A stretch of DNA of 64,000 bases from Streptomyces sp. CMB-StM0423 (GTDB lineage Bacteria > Actinomycetota > Actinomycetes > Streptomycetales > Streptomycetaceae), in the NCBI RefSeq assembly GCF_002847285.1, contig NZ_CP025407.1:3608501-3672500 (forward strand). The letters are read 5' to 3'. Under the pieces are notes generated by a model. The model searched no databases and had not been told where the DNA came from. It worked only from the letters and a program-made list of their open reading frames with translations. Made by a program: the position numbers and the translations under genes. Below are positions 45,187-53,588 of this stretch, piece after piece. How positions within the stretch are numbered: the first letter of the stretch is position 1; each line of letters begins with the position of its first letter.

Positions 45187-45261
45187 GGTCCTGTGGAGCA
45201 GTTTGGAGTGCTCGCCACCCTGTCAAGGTGGAGGCCGCGGGTTCAAATCCCGTCAGGACCG
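45187..45261 (+). tRNA. tRNA-Asp (GUC), first copy
   Basis: 75 nt. Acceptor GGTCCTG/CAGGACC, anticodon stem CCACC/GGTGG with loop CTGTCAA (GTC), T-arm GCGGGTTCAAATCCCGT. Identical in sequence to the copy at 51860-51934. CCA not encoded. Confidence 0.96.
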
Positions 45262-45319
45262 CCACCCTCAGGCACCGCCTGAGGGCCACCCGACTGGGGA
45301 CCCCGGTCCCCAGCCATCG

Positions 45320-45393
45320 GGCTGGGTAGCTCAGTTGGTACGAGCGTCCGCCTGAAAAGCGGAAGGTCGCCGGTTCGACCCCGGCCCCAGCCA
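45320..45393 (+). tRNA. tRNA-Phe (GAA)
   Basis: 74 nt. Acceptor GGCTGGG/CCCAGCC, anticodon stem TCCGC/GCGGA with loop CTGAAAA (GAA), T-arm CGGTTCGACCCCG. Follows tRNA-Asp by 58 bp. Confidence 0.96.
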
Positions 45394-45399
45394 CAAGAG

Positions 45400-45425
45400 G
45401 CCCCCTCTTCGGAGGGGGCATTTTC
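45400..45425 (+). terminator. Intrinsic terminator of the tRNA-Asp/tRNA-Phe unit
   Basis: GCCCCCTC-TTCG-GAGGGGGC (45400-45419), followed by ATTTTC. A UUCG tetraloop and T-run make this a classic terminator, six bases after tRNA-Phe. Confidence 0.9.
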
Positions 45426-45738
45426 ATGCCCGCCTACGGCACGGGGCGGGGGGAGTGTTCCGCTTCTCTTCATGCAGAGCAAGAGAATACGAAGATGAAC
45501 CGGCTGAGCGGCGGACAGGTCCGGGAGCTTCCTCTTCGAGGGTCCGACGAGTGCCTTCCTGGCGCACGCTCCGAGTGACGTGGCTCCGGCGCGCCAGGCA
45601 GAGGCCGCCTATTCGGCTCTCACGGGATAGTTTGCCGGGTCATGGAGCCCCGATGATGCCCATGGCGAACACCGGGCAGGAGATCCCGGGGGGCGGGGAC
45701 CGGACCTTCTTCGCCAACACCCTTGGGGCCGCGACCAT
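45426..45738. other. Non-coding gap
   Basis: 313 bp between the tRNA terminator and the 3' end of the GNAT gene. A 97-codon plus-strand ORF crosses it but has no ribosome site and mixed base composition. Nothing recognised. Confidence 0.4.
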
Positions 45739-46455
45739 TTACGAATGAGTCACCGTCCACAGCCAGCCCAGCGGCGTAAGGTTCAGGGTGCGGGCCACCG
45801 CTCGGGAGGCGTGGTTCTCGGTCGTCGTGCTGTAGAAGAGGGCTTCCACGCGGGCGCGTTGGAGGTCCGCCCACGCCGCGACCGTGTGCGGGGCCAGGCC
45901 CCGGCCGCGGTGCGCCGGGTGGGTCCAGGCACCGGCTTCTGCCGAGGTCGGGGTCGACGCCGGGGTGTGGCAGATCGAGACCGGGGTGTCGTCGTGGACG
46001 GCCATCGCCCACGGGCCCAGCGTGCCCGTCGTCAGCTCGGCCCACTCCCCCGGTTCCCAGTTGGCCGGCCGCCGCAGGCTCCGCGCGCGGCGCAGGCCCG
46101 CGGCGTCCGACACCAGGAGCGGGAGCGGGGCCGGGGGCAGCGGTGGGAGGGCCGGGGGGAAGACGTAGCTGGGGCCGCCCTCCAGGGTGCCGTCGAGGGT
46201 GCGGGCCAGGGCCTCCATCGCGCGCGGGGCCCGTTCCGCCGCGTACGGAGGCGAATCCGACGACAGGGCGCGCTCGTGCTCCGTACCCGCCAGGTCCTCC
46301 GCCACCGCCACCAGCCGTGCAACCGGCGACCACGCCCACACCGCCCGTACGCCGGCCGGCGCGCTGACCGTCGGCAGCCCCCCGGCACTCCCCCGCGCCA
46401 GCCCGTGCACGCCCGACACCTGCAGCGCCAGCAACCGCCCCTCGTCCCGCTCCAT
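45739..46455 (-). CDS. GNAT-like acetyltransferase
   Basis: 238 residues. The C-terminal half has the GNAT core: AWTHPAHRGRGLAPHTVAAWAD (acetyl-CoA loop with RGRGLA near residue 183) and LFYSTTTENHASRAVARTLNLTPLGW. The N-terminal half is divergent and rich in Ala/Pro. Substrate unknown. Starts 10 bp after the stop of the membrane-protein gene upstream, probably one transcript. Confidence 0.8.
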   Translation of the reverse strand: MERDEGRLLALQVSGVHGLARGSAGGLPTVSAPAGVRAVWAWSPVARLVAVAEDLAGTEHERALSSDSPPYAAERAPRAMEALARTLDGTLEGGPSYVFPPALPPLPPAPLPLLVSDAAGLRRARSLRRPANWEPGEWAELTTGTLGPWAMAVHDDTPVSICHTPASTPTSAEAGAWTHPAHRGRGLAPHTVAAWADLQRARVEALFYSTTTENHASRAVARTLNLTPLGWLWTVTHS

Positions 46456-46465
46456 CCCCGCAACC

Positions 46466-47680
46466 CTACGGCGCGACCCGCTCCCGCCCGCCCGGGTGCC
46501 GGTGGCGCCAGGTCCAGAAGACCGCCGTCCCGGCGATCGCCCACCCCGCCAGCACCAGGTACGGGAACGGGTGCTGGTGCCCCGCGAAGTACACCGCCGT
46601 GTGCTGGGCGTTGACCGACGCGCCCGGCGGCAGCCAGCGGCCGATCTCCCCCAGCGGCGACGGCAGCAGCGGCCACGAGACCGCCCCGCCCGACGACGGG
46701 TTGCCGACGAGGACCATCACCACCCACGTCGGCAGGATCGCCCACCGCCCCATCAGGGTGTTGAACATCGTGAAGACCATCCCCGACGTGAACATCGTCA
46801 GCGCCAGCGTCAGCCACGACTGCGGGAACGGCAGCCGCACCACCCCCAGCAGCAGGTCCACGACCGCGTAGATGGTGAACCCGCCGAGCAGCGCGTACGC
46901 GGCCGTGAACGCGATCCGCTCCGCCGGGTTCAGCGCGTGCGCGTGCACGCTCAACTGGATCGCGCCCATGAAGCCGACGATCACCGCCGCGAGCGAGATG
47001 TAGAAGAGCGCGAGCCCCTGCGGGTCGCCGGACTGCATCGGCTTGATGTCCCGTACCGTCACCGGCACCCCCACCCGCTTCGCCACCCGCGGCGCGTCCT
47101 CCATCAGCAGCCGCGCCACCGACGCGCCCGCCGCGCCCGACAGGTCCACCCGCATCCGGTCCTGCCCCACGCGCAGCACGGCGAACACCCGCTGCTCCTC
47201 CACCGCGTCCCTGGCCTGCGCGTACGTCCCGTACGGGCGCAGCTCCACCGATGCCTCCAGCGCCTCCTCCAGTCCCCTGACGAACGCCCGCGCGCCCGGC
47301 TCGGCGGCCACGTCGCCGACGACCGCGACCGGCAGGTTGTGCGGCGTCGGGTTCGCCATCGCGGCGGTGTACGAACCGGCGAAGAGCCCCGCGACGGCGG
47401 CCAGGAGCAGCACCAGCACCACCGGCGTCAGGAACGGCCCGGCGCGGAACGCCCGGATCTGCTCGGGTACGGGCCGCGGGCGGGCCCGCGGGAAGGCGCG
47501 CGGGAAGGGCCACCGGGCCGCTCGCCCGCGCGCGCCCCGGGAGCGGCGCAGCCGGGGCCGCGGGCGTACGTGCGCCGGCAGCACCCGCCGCCGGGAGCGC
47601 GACCGCCGGACCGGGTGCCGCCGCCGGACCGGGAGTGACCTCCCCGTACCGCCCCCTCGGCGCCCCTCGTCCTCCGTCAC
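46466..47680 (-). CDS. ABC-2-like / DUF3533-type membrane protein
   Basis: 404 residues. A highly basic, Arg-rich N-terminus of about 75 residues precedes a first membrane helix (FLTPVVLVLLLAAVAGLFAGSY). Then comes an extracytoplasmic domain (about 105-215, HNLPVAVVGDVAAEPGA) and five or six helices near the C-terminus. This layout matches YhgE/Pip- or DUF3533-like proteins, relatives of ABC-2 permeases, which in some bacteria act in export or phage adsorption. The annotated start may be too far upstream; Arg-rich N-termini from GC-rich DNA are often spurious. Divergent from hrpA. Confidence 0.75.
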   Translation of the reverse strand: MTEDEGRRGGGTGRSLPVRRRHPVRRSRSRRRVLPAHVRPRPRLRRSRGARGRAARWPFPRAFPRARPRPVPEQIRAFRAGPFLTPVVLVLLLAAVAGLFAGSYTAAMANPTPHNLPVAVVGDVAAEPGARAFVRGLEEALEASVELRPYGTYAQARDAVEEQRVFAVLRVGQDRMRVDLSGAAGASVARLLMEDAPRVAKRVGVPVTVRDIKPMQSGDPQGLALFYISLAAVIVGFMGAIQLSVHAHALNPAERIAFTAAYALLGGFTIYAVVDLLLGVVRLPFPQSWLTLALTMFTSGMVFTMFNTLMGRWAILPTWVVMVLVGNPSSGGAVSWPLLPSPLGEIGRWLPPGASVNAQHTAVYFAGHQHPFPYLVLAGWAIAGTAVFWTWRHRHPGGRERVAP

Positions 47681-47779
47681 AGACGACCAGCTTAGTGTGA
47701 TTTACGGCTTTCGCCCCATCCGAACCCCCGCCGAAATAGCTCGCCGTCGCCCCCGCCCGGGTGAGATCCTTGACTCCGT

Positions 47780-50700
47780 ATGTCCACTTCCGCCACCTCC
47801 AGCCTCGCCGACCTCGGCGCCCGCCTGTCCGCCCTCACGCTCCGCGACGAGCAGCGGCTCGGCCGCCGCCTCGACGGCGCCCGCCGCGTCCGCAAGCCCG
47901 AGGCGCGGGCCGCCGTGCTCGCCGAGATCGCCGCCGCGGTCGACGCCGCGGAGCTGACCGCCGAGCGCCGCCGCGCCGCGGTGCCCTCCGTGTCGTATCC
48001 GCAGGAGCTGCCGGTCAGCCAGAAGAAGGACGACATCCTCGCGGCCATACGCGACCACCAGGTCGTGATCGTCGCGGGCGAGACCGGGTCCGGCAAGACG
48101 ACCCAGATCCCCAAGATCTGCCTGGAGCTGGGCCGCGGCGTCCGCGGGCTCATCGGCCATACGCAGCCCCGGCGCATCGCCGCCCGCACGGTGGCCGAGC
48201 GCGTCGCCGAGGAGCTGCGCACCCCGCTCGGCGAGGCCGTCGGATGGAAGGTCCGCTTCACCGACCAGGTCGGTGGCGACACCCTCGTCAAGCTCATGAC
48301 CGACGGCATCCTGCTCGCCGAGATCCAGACGGACCGCGAGCTGCGCCAGTACGACACGATCATCATCGACGAGGCGCACGAGCGCAGCCTGAACATCGAC
48401 TTCCTGCTCGGCTACCTCGCCCGGCTCCTCCCCCGCCGCCCCGACCTCAAGGTCGTCATCACCTCCGCGACCATCGACCCGGAGCGCTTCTCCCGGCACT
48501 TCGGCGACGCCCCGATCGTCGAGGTCAGCGGCCGCACGTACCCGGTCGAGGTGCGCTACCGCCCGCTCCTCGAAGAGGGCGCGGAAGACAGCGACCGGGA
48601 CCAGATCACCGCCATCTGCGACGCCGTCGACGAACTCCAGGCCGAGGGCGACGGCTCCGGCGACATCCTCGTCTTCCTCTCCGGCGAGCGCGAGATCCGC
48701 GACACCGCGGACGCGCTCGCGAAGCAGAAGCTCCGCAACACCGAGGTCCTCCCCCTCTACGCGCGCCTCTCGCACGCCGAGCAGCACCGCGTCTTCCAGC
48801 GCCACGGCAACAGACGGGTCGTGCTCGCCACGAACGTCGCCGAGACCTCGCTGACCGTCCCCGGCATCCGGTACGTGATCGACACCGGCTTCGCCCGCAT
48901 CTCCCGCTACAGCCACCGCACCAAGGTCCAGCGCCTGCCCATCGAGCCCATCTCGCAGGCCAGCGCCAACCAGCGCAAGGGCCGCTGCGGCCGGCTCGCC
49001 GACGGCATCTGCATCCGGCTGTACGCGGAGGAGGACTTCCTCGCCCGCCCCGAGTTCACCGACGCCGAGATCCTCCGTACGAACCTGGCGTCCGTCATCC
49101 TCCAGATGACCGCCGCCGGCCTCGGCGACATCGAGAAGTTCCCCTTCATCGACCCGCCGGACAGCCGCAACATCAAGGCGGGCGTCCAACTCCTGGAAGA
49201 GCTGCACGCGCTCGACACCGCGCAGAAAGCCCCCGGAGGGAGCAAGGGGCAGAGGCTCACCCAGACCGGCCGCAAGCTCGCCCAGTTGCCCGTCGACCCG
49301 CGGCTGGCCCGCATGGTGCTGGAGGCCGAGCGCAACGGCTGCGTACGCGAGGTCATGGTCATCGCCTCCGCGCTGTCCATCCAGGACCCGCGCGAGCGCC
49401 CCGTCGACAAGCAGCAGCAGGCCGACCAGCACCACGCCCGCTTCCGCGACGAGTCCAGCGACTTCGTGACGTTCCTCAACCTGTGGACGTACGTGCGCGA
49501 GCAGCAGAAGGCGCTGTCCTCGTCCGCGTTCCGGCGCATGTGCAAGCGCGAGTTCCTCAACTACCTGCGTATACGCGAGTGGCAGGACATCTACTCCCAA
49601 CTGCGCACGATCGCCCGCGGCATGGACATCCACCCGTCCGACCAGGACGCCGCGCCCGACCTGGTCCACCAGTCGCTGCTGGCCGGGCTCCTCAGCCACA
49701 TCGGGCTGAAGGACACCGACGCGAAGAACGAGTATCTGGGCGCGCGCAGCGCGAAGTTCGCCGTCTTCCCCGGCTCCGCGCTCTTCAAGAAGCCGCCGCG
49801 CTGGGTCATGTCAGCCGAGCTGGTCGAGACCTCCCGGCTGTGGGCGCGGGTCAACGCGAAGGTCGAGCCCGACTGGGTCGAGCCGCTGGCGCAGCACCTG
49901 GTCAAGCGCACGTACAGCGAGCCGCACTGGGAGAAGGACCAGGCCGCGGTCATGGCGTACGAGCGCGTCACCCTGTACGGCGTGCCGCTGGTGGCCCGCC
50001 GCTCGGTCAACTACGGCCGTTTCGACCCCGAGACCTGCCGCGACCTGTTCATCCGGCACGCGCTGGTCGAGGGCGACTGGCGGACGCACCACAAGTTCTT
50101 CGCCGCCAACCGCCGCCTCCTCACCGAGGTCGAGGAGCTGGAGCACCGGGCCCGCCGCCGCGACATCCTCGTGGACGACGAGACCCTCTTCGACTTCTAC
50201 GACCAGCGCGTCCCCGCGGACGTCGTGTCGGGAGCGCACTTCGACTCCTGGTGGAAGAAGAAGCAGCGCGAAGAGCCGGAACTGCTCAACTTCGAGAAGT
50301 CGATGCTCATCAACGAGCAGGCGGAGGGCGTCACCAAGGACGACTACCCCGACTCCTGGTGGCAGGGCAAGCTGAAGCTGCGGGTGACGTACCAGTTCGA
50401 GCCGGGCACGGACGCGGACGGCGTCACCGTGCACGTACCGCTGCAGATCCTCAACCAGGTGGTCCCGGAGGGCTTCGACTGGCAGATCCCGGGGCTGCGC
50501 GAGGACGTGGTCACCGAGCTGATCCGCTCGCTGCCGAAGCCGATCCGGCGCAACTACGTGCCGGCGCCGAACTACGCCAAGGCGTTCCTGGAGCGCGCCG
50601 TGCCCGTACAGGAGCCGCTGACGTCGGCGCTGGCGCGGGAGTTGCAGCGGATGGTGGGGGTGCCGGTCGCGGCGGAGGACTTCGACTGGGCCAAGGTGCC

Positions 50701-51790
50701 CGACCATCTGAGGGTCACGTTCCGCGTGACCGACGAACGGCGGCGGCAGCTTGCGGAGTCGAAGGACCTGGAGGAGCTGCGGCTGAAGCTGAAGCCCAAG
50801 ACGCAGGCGGCGATCACCCGGGCGTTCGACGAGGCGGCGGGCGGCGGGAAGGGCGCGCGCGGCGCTCGTGGCGCCGAGGCGGAGAGCGGCGCCGGCGGGC
50901 CCGCGCTGGACCGGCGCACCGGCCTCACCTCCTGGACCGTCGGCACCCTCCCCCGCACCTTCGAGACCCGCCGCGGCGGCCACACCGTCAAGGCGTACCC
51001 GGCGCTGGTGGACGAGGGCGAGACGGTCGCCGTGCGGCTCTACGACACGGAGGCGGAGCAGGCCGCCGCCATGTGGACCGGCACCCGCCGGCTGCTCCTG
51101 CTCCAACTCCCCTCCAACCCCGCGAAGTTCGCCAACAGCACGCTGTCCAACCAGGCGAAGCTCGCCCTCTCCCGCACCCCCCACGGCGGCGTACAGGCCC
51201 TCTTCGAGGACTGCGTGACGGCCTCCGCGGACCGGCTCATCGCGGCCCGCGGCGGGCCCGCGTGGGACGAGGAGGGCTTCCGCAAGCTCTTCGACTCCGT
51301 ACGGGCCGACATCGTCGACGCGACGATGCAGACCATCCGGCAGGTGCAGGAGGTACTGGCCGCCTGGCACGCCTGCGAGGGGCGGCTGCGGGCCGTCAAG
51401 AGCCCCGTGCTGGCCGAGTCCGCGGCGGACGTGCGCGAGCAGTTGGCGTGGCTGGTCAAGCCGGGCTTCGTGACCGGGCACGGCGCCGGCCGGCTGCCGG
51501 ACCTGCTGCGCTACCTCGTCGCGGCGGACCGCCGGCTGCAGCAGCTCCCGGCGCACGCGGAGCGCGACCGGGCGCGGATGGCGAAGGTCAAGGAGATGCA
51601 GGACGAGTACGCGTGGCTGCTGGAGCAGCAGCCGCGGGGGCGGCCGGTGCCGAAGGCGGTGCTGGACGTGCGGTGGATGATCGAGGAGCTGCGGGTCAGC
51701 TACTTCGCGCACGCGCTGGGGACGGCGTATCCGATCTCCGACAAGCGGATCGTGAAGGCCGTCGACGCGCTGGTGCCGCCGACGAGGTGA
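47780..51790 (+). CDS. hrpA: ATP-dependent RNA helicase HrpA
   Basis: 1336 residues, close to the usual 1300. Walker A GETGSGKTT (100-108), Walker B DEAH within IIIDEAHERSLNIDF near residue 197, SAT motif III (VVITSATIDPERF), and motif VI QRKGRCGRLADG. Then the ratchet/OB region and the long HrpA-specific C-terminal domain (DUF3418, RHALVEGDWRTHHKFFAANR). A Gly/Ala-rich insert lies around residue 1018-1040. HrpA acts on structured mRNA and rescues stalled or colliding ribosomes in E. coli. No clear ribosome site; GAGAT at about 12 bases may serve. Confidence 0.96.
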   Translation: MSTSATSSLADLGARLSALTLRDEQRLGRRLDGARRVRKPEARAAVLAEIAAAVDAAELTAERRRAAVPSVSYPQELPVSQKKDDILAAIRDHQVVIVAGETGSGKTTQIPKICLELGRGVRGLIGHTQPRRIAARTVAERVAEELRTPLGEAVGWKVRFTDQVGGDTLVKLMTDGILLAEIQTDRELRQYDTIIIDEAHERSLNIDFLLGYLARLLPRRPDLKVVITSATIDPERFSRHFGDAPIVEVSGRTYPVEVRYRPLLEEGAEDSDRDQITAICDAVDELQAEGDGSGDILVFLSGEREIRDTADALAKQKLRNTEVLPLYARLSHAEQHRVFQRHGNRRVVLATNVAETSLTVPGIRYVIDTGFARISRYSHRTKVQRLPIEPISQASANQRKGRCGRLADGICIRLYAEEDFLARPEFTDAEILRTNLASVILQMTAAGLGDIEKFPFIDPPDSRNIKAGVQLLEELHALDTAQKAPGGSKGQRLTQTGRKLAQLPVDPRLARMVLEAERNGCVREVMVIASALSIQDPRERPVDKQQQADQHHARFRDESSDFVTFLNLWTYVREQQKALSSSAFRRMCKREFLNYLRIREWQDIYSQLRTIARGMDIHPSDQDAAPDLVHQSLLAGLLSHIGLKDTDAKNEYLGARSAKFAVFPGSALFKKPPRWVMSAELVETSRLWARVNAKVEPDWVEPLAQHLVKRTYSEPHWEKDQAAVMAYERVTLYGVPLVARRSVNYGRFDPETCRDLFIRHALVEGDWRTHHKFFAANRRLLTEVEELEHRARRRDILVDDETLFDFYDQRVPADVVSGAHFDSWWKKKQREEPELLNFEKSMLINEQAEGVTKDDYPDSWWQGKLKLRVTYQFEPGTDADGVTVHVPLQILNQVVPEGFDWQIPGLREDVVTELIRSLPKPIRRNYVPAPNYAKAFLERAVPVQEPLTSALARELQRMVGVPVAAEDFDWAKVPDHLRVTFRVTDERRRQLAESKDLEELRLKLKPKTQAAITRAFDEAAGGGKGARGARGAEAESGAGGPALDRRTGLTSWTVGTLPRTFETRRGGHTVKAYPALVDEGETVAVRLYDTEAEQAAAMWTGTRRLLLLQLPSNPAKFANSTLSNQAKLALSRTPHGGVQALFEDCVTASADRLIAARGGPAWDEEGFRKLFDSVRADIVDATMQTIRQVQEVLAAWHACEGRLRAVKSPVLAESAADVREQLAWLVKPGFVTGHGAGRLPDLLRYLVAADRRLQQLPAHAERDRARMAKVKEMQDEYAWLLEQQPRGRPVPKAVLDVRWMIEELRVSYFAHALGTAYPISDKRIVKAVDALVPPTR

Positions 51791-51804
51791 GCCGCGGGAA
51801 CCGG

Positions 51805-51834
51805 TTCGACCGGCGGCCTGAGCTGCTGTAGAGT
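51805..51834 (+). promoter_or_regulatory. Promoter of the second tRNA-Asp gene
   Basis: TTCGAC (51805-51810), 18-bp spacer, TAGAGT (51829-51834), ending 25 bp before the tRNA. Good match to a HrdB-type promoter. The first tRNA-Asp copy lacks an equally clear one. Confidence 0.6.
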
Positions 51835-51859
51835 CGGGCACGCGCGTTCGCGCAAGCAA

Positions 51860-51934
51860 GGTCCTGTGGAGCAGTTTGGAGTGCTCGCCACCCTGTCAAG
51901 GTGGAGGCCGCGGGTTCAAATCCCGTCAGGACCG
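51860..51934 (+). tRNA. tRNA-Asp (GUC), second copy
   Basis: Same 75-nt sequence as 45187-45261, same strand, 6.7 kb downstream. Its 3' end is partly duplicated at 51995-52015. Confidence 0.96.
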
Positions 51935-52015
51935 CACAGCCCCCGTAGGCTCTGTCCGAGGCCGCGCCCGCGGCGAAGCCGCAGACAGACGCAGCAAATC
52001 CCGTCAGGACCGCAC
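51917..52015 (+). repeat. 21-bp direct repeat of the tRNA-Asp 3' end (att-like scar)
   Basis: CAAATCCCGTCAGGACCGCAC occurs at 51917-51937 (T-arm to just past the tRNA end) and again at 51995-52015, separated by 57 bp. Duplicated tRNA 3' ends are the usual trace of an integrase-mediated element; here no element remains between the copies. Confidence 0.75.
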
Positions 52016-52030
52016 GGTGTGACTCTCATC

Positions 52031-52059
52031 CGGCCCCGGCCCGTTTTCGGCCGGGGCCG
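52031..52059 (+). terminator. Terminator downstream of tRNA-Asp
   Basis: CGGCCCCGGCC/GGCCGGGGCCG perfect 11-bp stem with a CGTTTTC loop. It lies beyond the duplicated tRNA fragment. Confidence 0.65.
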
Positions 52060-52178
52060 TTCGCGTACGTACGCTCTCCCGTCCCACGTATCACCTCCCG
52101 CCACATCCGCGTCGTACGCGGTCTAGACCGGCTGCCCGTTTCCTTGACGGGCGTACGGCCACCGGGTACTCAACGGCT

Positions 52179-52403
52179 ATGACGACGACGGTGCGGCACG
52201 AGACCAAGGCCCTTCTGCGCGCCCATCTCTCCGCCGCCTCGTCCTACGGGCATCTCACCCCCCACTGCGCCGTCTGCAGCCGGCTGCTGCGGCTGGCGAT
52301 GGAGTCGGGCCCGCCGCCGGAGATCGCGGACGCGAACGCCGCGGCAATGGCGAACGACGCGGCGGACCCGGCCGAGCCGGGCGGGGCAACGCTCCCGGCG
52401 TAG
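52179..52403 (+). CDS. DUF6274-like small actinobacterial protein
   Basis: 74 residues. The pattern MTTTVRHETKALLRAHLSAA, then HLTPHCAVCSRLLRLAME, is that of a small conserved Streptomyces family. The CxxC could be functional. Convergent with bldC and separated from it by a pair of hairpins. Function unknown. Confidence 0.75.
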   Translation: MTTTVRHETKALLRAHLSAASSYGHLTPHCAVCSRLLRLAMESGPPPEIADANAAAMANDAADPAEPGGATLPA

Positions 52404-52594
52404 GGCAGGAGTTGACGGGGGGTCAATATCGCAGCGGTCACCGAGGCCGCAAGCCGACACGACTGTGACGGGGATCACTCATCCGGTTTCGAAACAGGCG
52501 GATTTACGTCCCCCTTAGGTCAGGTCAATTTTGTATATGCCATTGCACCCATGCCCGGACGGGCACCGACACGTCCGGACGTCGCGTACGCGAA
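52404..52594. other. Non-coding stretch with a short AT-rich patch
   Basis: Contains TTAGGTCAGGTCAATTTTG near 52515-52535 within otherwise GC-rich DNA. It could hold a promoter, but no gene follows on the plus strand. No ORF recognised. Confidence 0.35.
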
Positions 52595-52637
52595 CGGCCC
52601 CCGGCAGCCGCCCGGGGAGGGCGGCCACTGGGGGCCG
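52595..52637. terminator. Distal hairpin after bldC
   Basis: CGGCCCCC (52595-52602) pairs with GGGGGCCG (52630-52637), with an inner GCCGCCC/GGGCGGC stem. Second of two tandem hairpins between convergent genes. Confidence 0.6.
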
Positions 52638-52645
52638 ATCGGCAA

Positions 52646-52677
52646 ATCGCGCTGGACCCGGCGGAGTCCAGCGCGAT
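52646..52677. terminator. Proximal hairpin after bldC
   Basis: Perfect 12-bp stem ATCGCGCTGGAC/GTCCAGCGCGAT with an 8-nt loop, about 80 bp downstream of the bldC stop. Confidence 0.7.
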
Positions 52678-52757
52678 CGATGACGCTGCGTCGCGTGTGG
52701 TGCGAGGGGCGTGAGCCGGGCTAGGGGGTCCCGGCCGGCCCCGGCGACGCGGGTAAG

Positions 52758-52964
52758 TCAGGCCTCGCTGCGCTGCTGCGGAATGCCCGCCAGCAGTGCG
52801 CGGACCTCCGCCTCGCGGTAGCGGCGATGCCCGCCGAGCGTGCGGATAGACGTGAGCTTGCCGGCCTTCGCCCAGCGCGTGACCGTCTTCGGGTCAACGC
52901 GGAACATCGTGGCTACCTCGGCGGGGGTCAGCAGCGGCTCGGCGTCAGGGGTGCGAGCGGTCAT
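52758..52964 (-). CDS. bldC: BldC, MerR-like developmental regulator
   Basis: 68 residues from ATG 52964 with GAGGAGG upstream. A single winged HTH (LTPAEVATMFRVDPKTVTRW, then GKLTSIRTLGGHRRYREAEV) without an effector domain. The sequence appears identical to BldC as I recall it from S. coelicolor. BldC binds DNA cooperatively as head-to-tail oligomers on AT-rich direct repeats and delays the onset of differentiation. The frame continues upstream to 53048, but the ribosome site and family length fix this start. Confidence 0.97.
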   Translation of the reverse strand: MTARTPDAEPLLTPAEVATMFRVDPKTVTRWAKAGKLTSIRTLGGHRRYREAEVRALLAGIPQQRSEA

Positions 52965-53588
52965 GAGCGGCCTCCTCGGGAGAACCGAACCTTCTCGGTT
53001 CTTTCCTCTAAATTCTGCACCTTGACCCTCGTTGACCGATATGGCCAACGGGGGTCGAGTCGGTAATAGGACGAACGTCTTGTCCTCGGCACTACAACTA
53101 CACCATCTGTCCAGCGGCGTCGGCCAAACCGATGGAATTGCCCTCTGAGGTGTTCAACCTCGACGGATCCCGCTGGACCGTGCCATAGCGGACAGTCACA
53201 CCTTCGTGACGATCAGTCACAGCACCCCCAGGGGCCACAAGGTCTCCCACGAGAGGATCAATGCTCGGCATTCCACCCTAAGTTGGACGGAACATACCCC
53301 ATCTGGACTCCTTGCCCTATATCGTCACCCAGGCTACGCGGTGACGGCAAGACCCAGGTACGTGCTTTCCATCACGCTTGACCAAATAGCCTGGTTCGGG
53401 ACCTTCGTCCGGGACCAAGGTCCCCATGGGCAGGGACCGAACGGCCCCTTCCGTACCGAGGCATGGCGGGACACTAGTCCGGATTTGTTCGTCGCACTAG
53501 TGAGCACTTGTCCGACCCCTTGCCAGAACCCGCGCCGGCACCCCGTCCAACGGCACCCGGCGCCCCGCCCGTGCGGCCCGGGCGTGCC
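52965..53588. promoter_or_regulatory. Long bldC upstream region
   Basis: 624 bp of visibly lower GC than the surroundings, upstream of bldC and downstream of the next minus-strand gene. It holds AT-rich words (TTCTCGGTTCTTTCC, TAAATTCTG) close to bldC and two CACTAGT copies at 53472 and 53496. A 128-codon plus-strand ORF (53206-53592) has no recognisable content. Probably the bldC promoter and leader, perhaps with autoregulatory sites. Confidence 0.5.

Noticed and set aside
45455..45748. 97-codon plus-strand ORF after tRNA-Phe
   Set aside because: No ribosome site, Arg/Pro/Ser-rich shadow-like composition, overlaps the GNAT 3' end.
49811..51859. 682-codon minus-strand ORF inside hrpA
   Set aside because: Antisense shadow of a well-supported helicase; composition is Arg/Val/Leu-rich without any domain.
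51700..51899. Short minus-strand ORFs across the second tRNA-Asp (similar ones cross the first)
   Set aside because: They are translations of tRNA sequence; the resemblance between the two loci comes from the duplicated tRNA.
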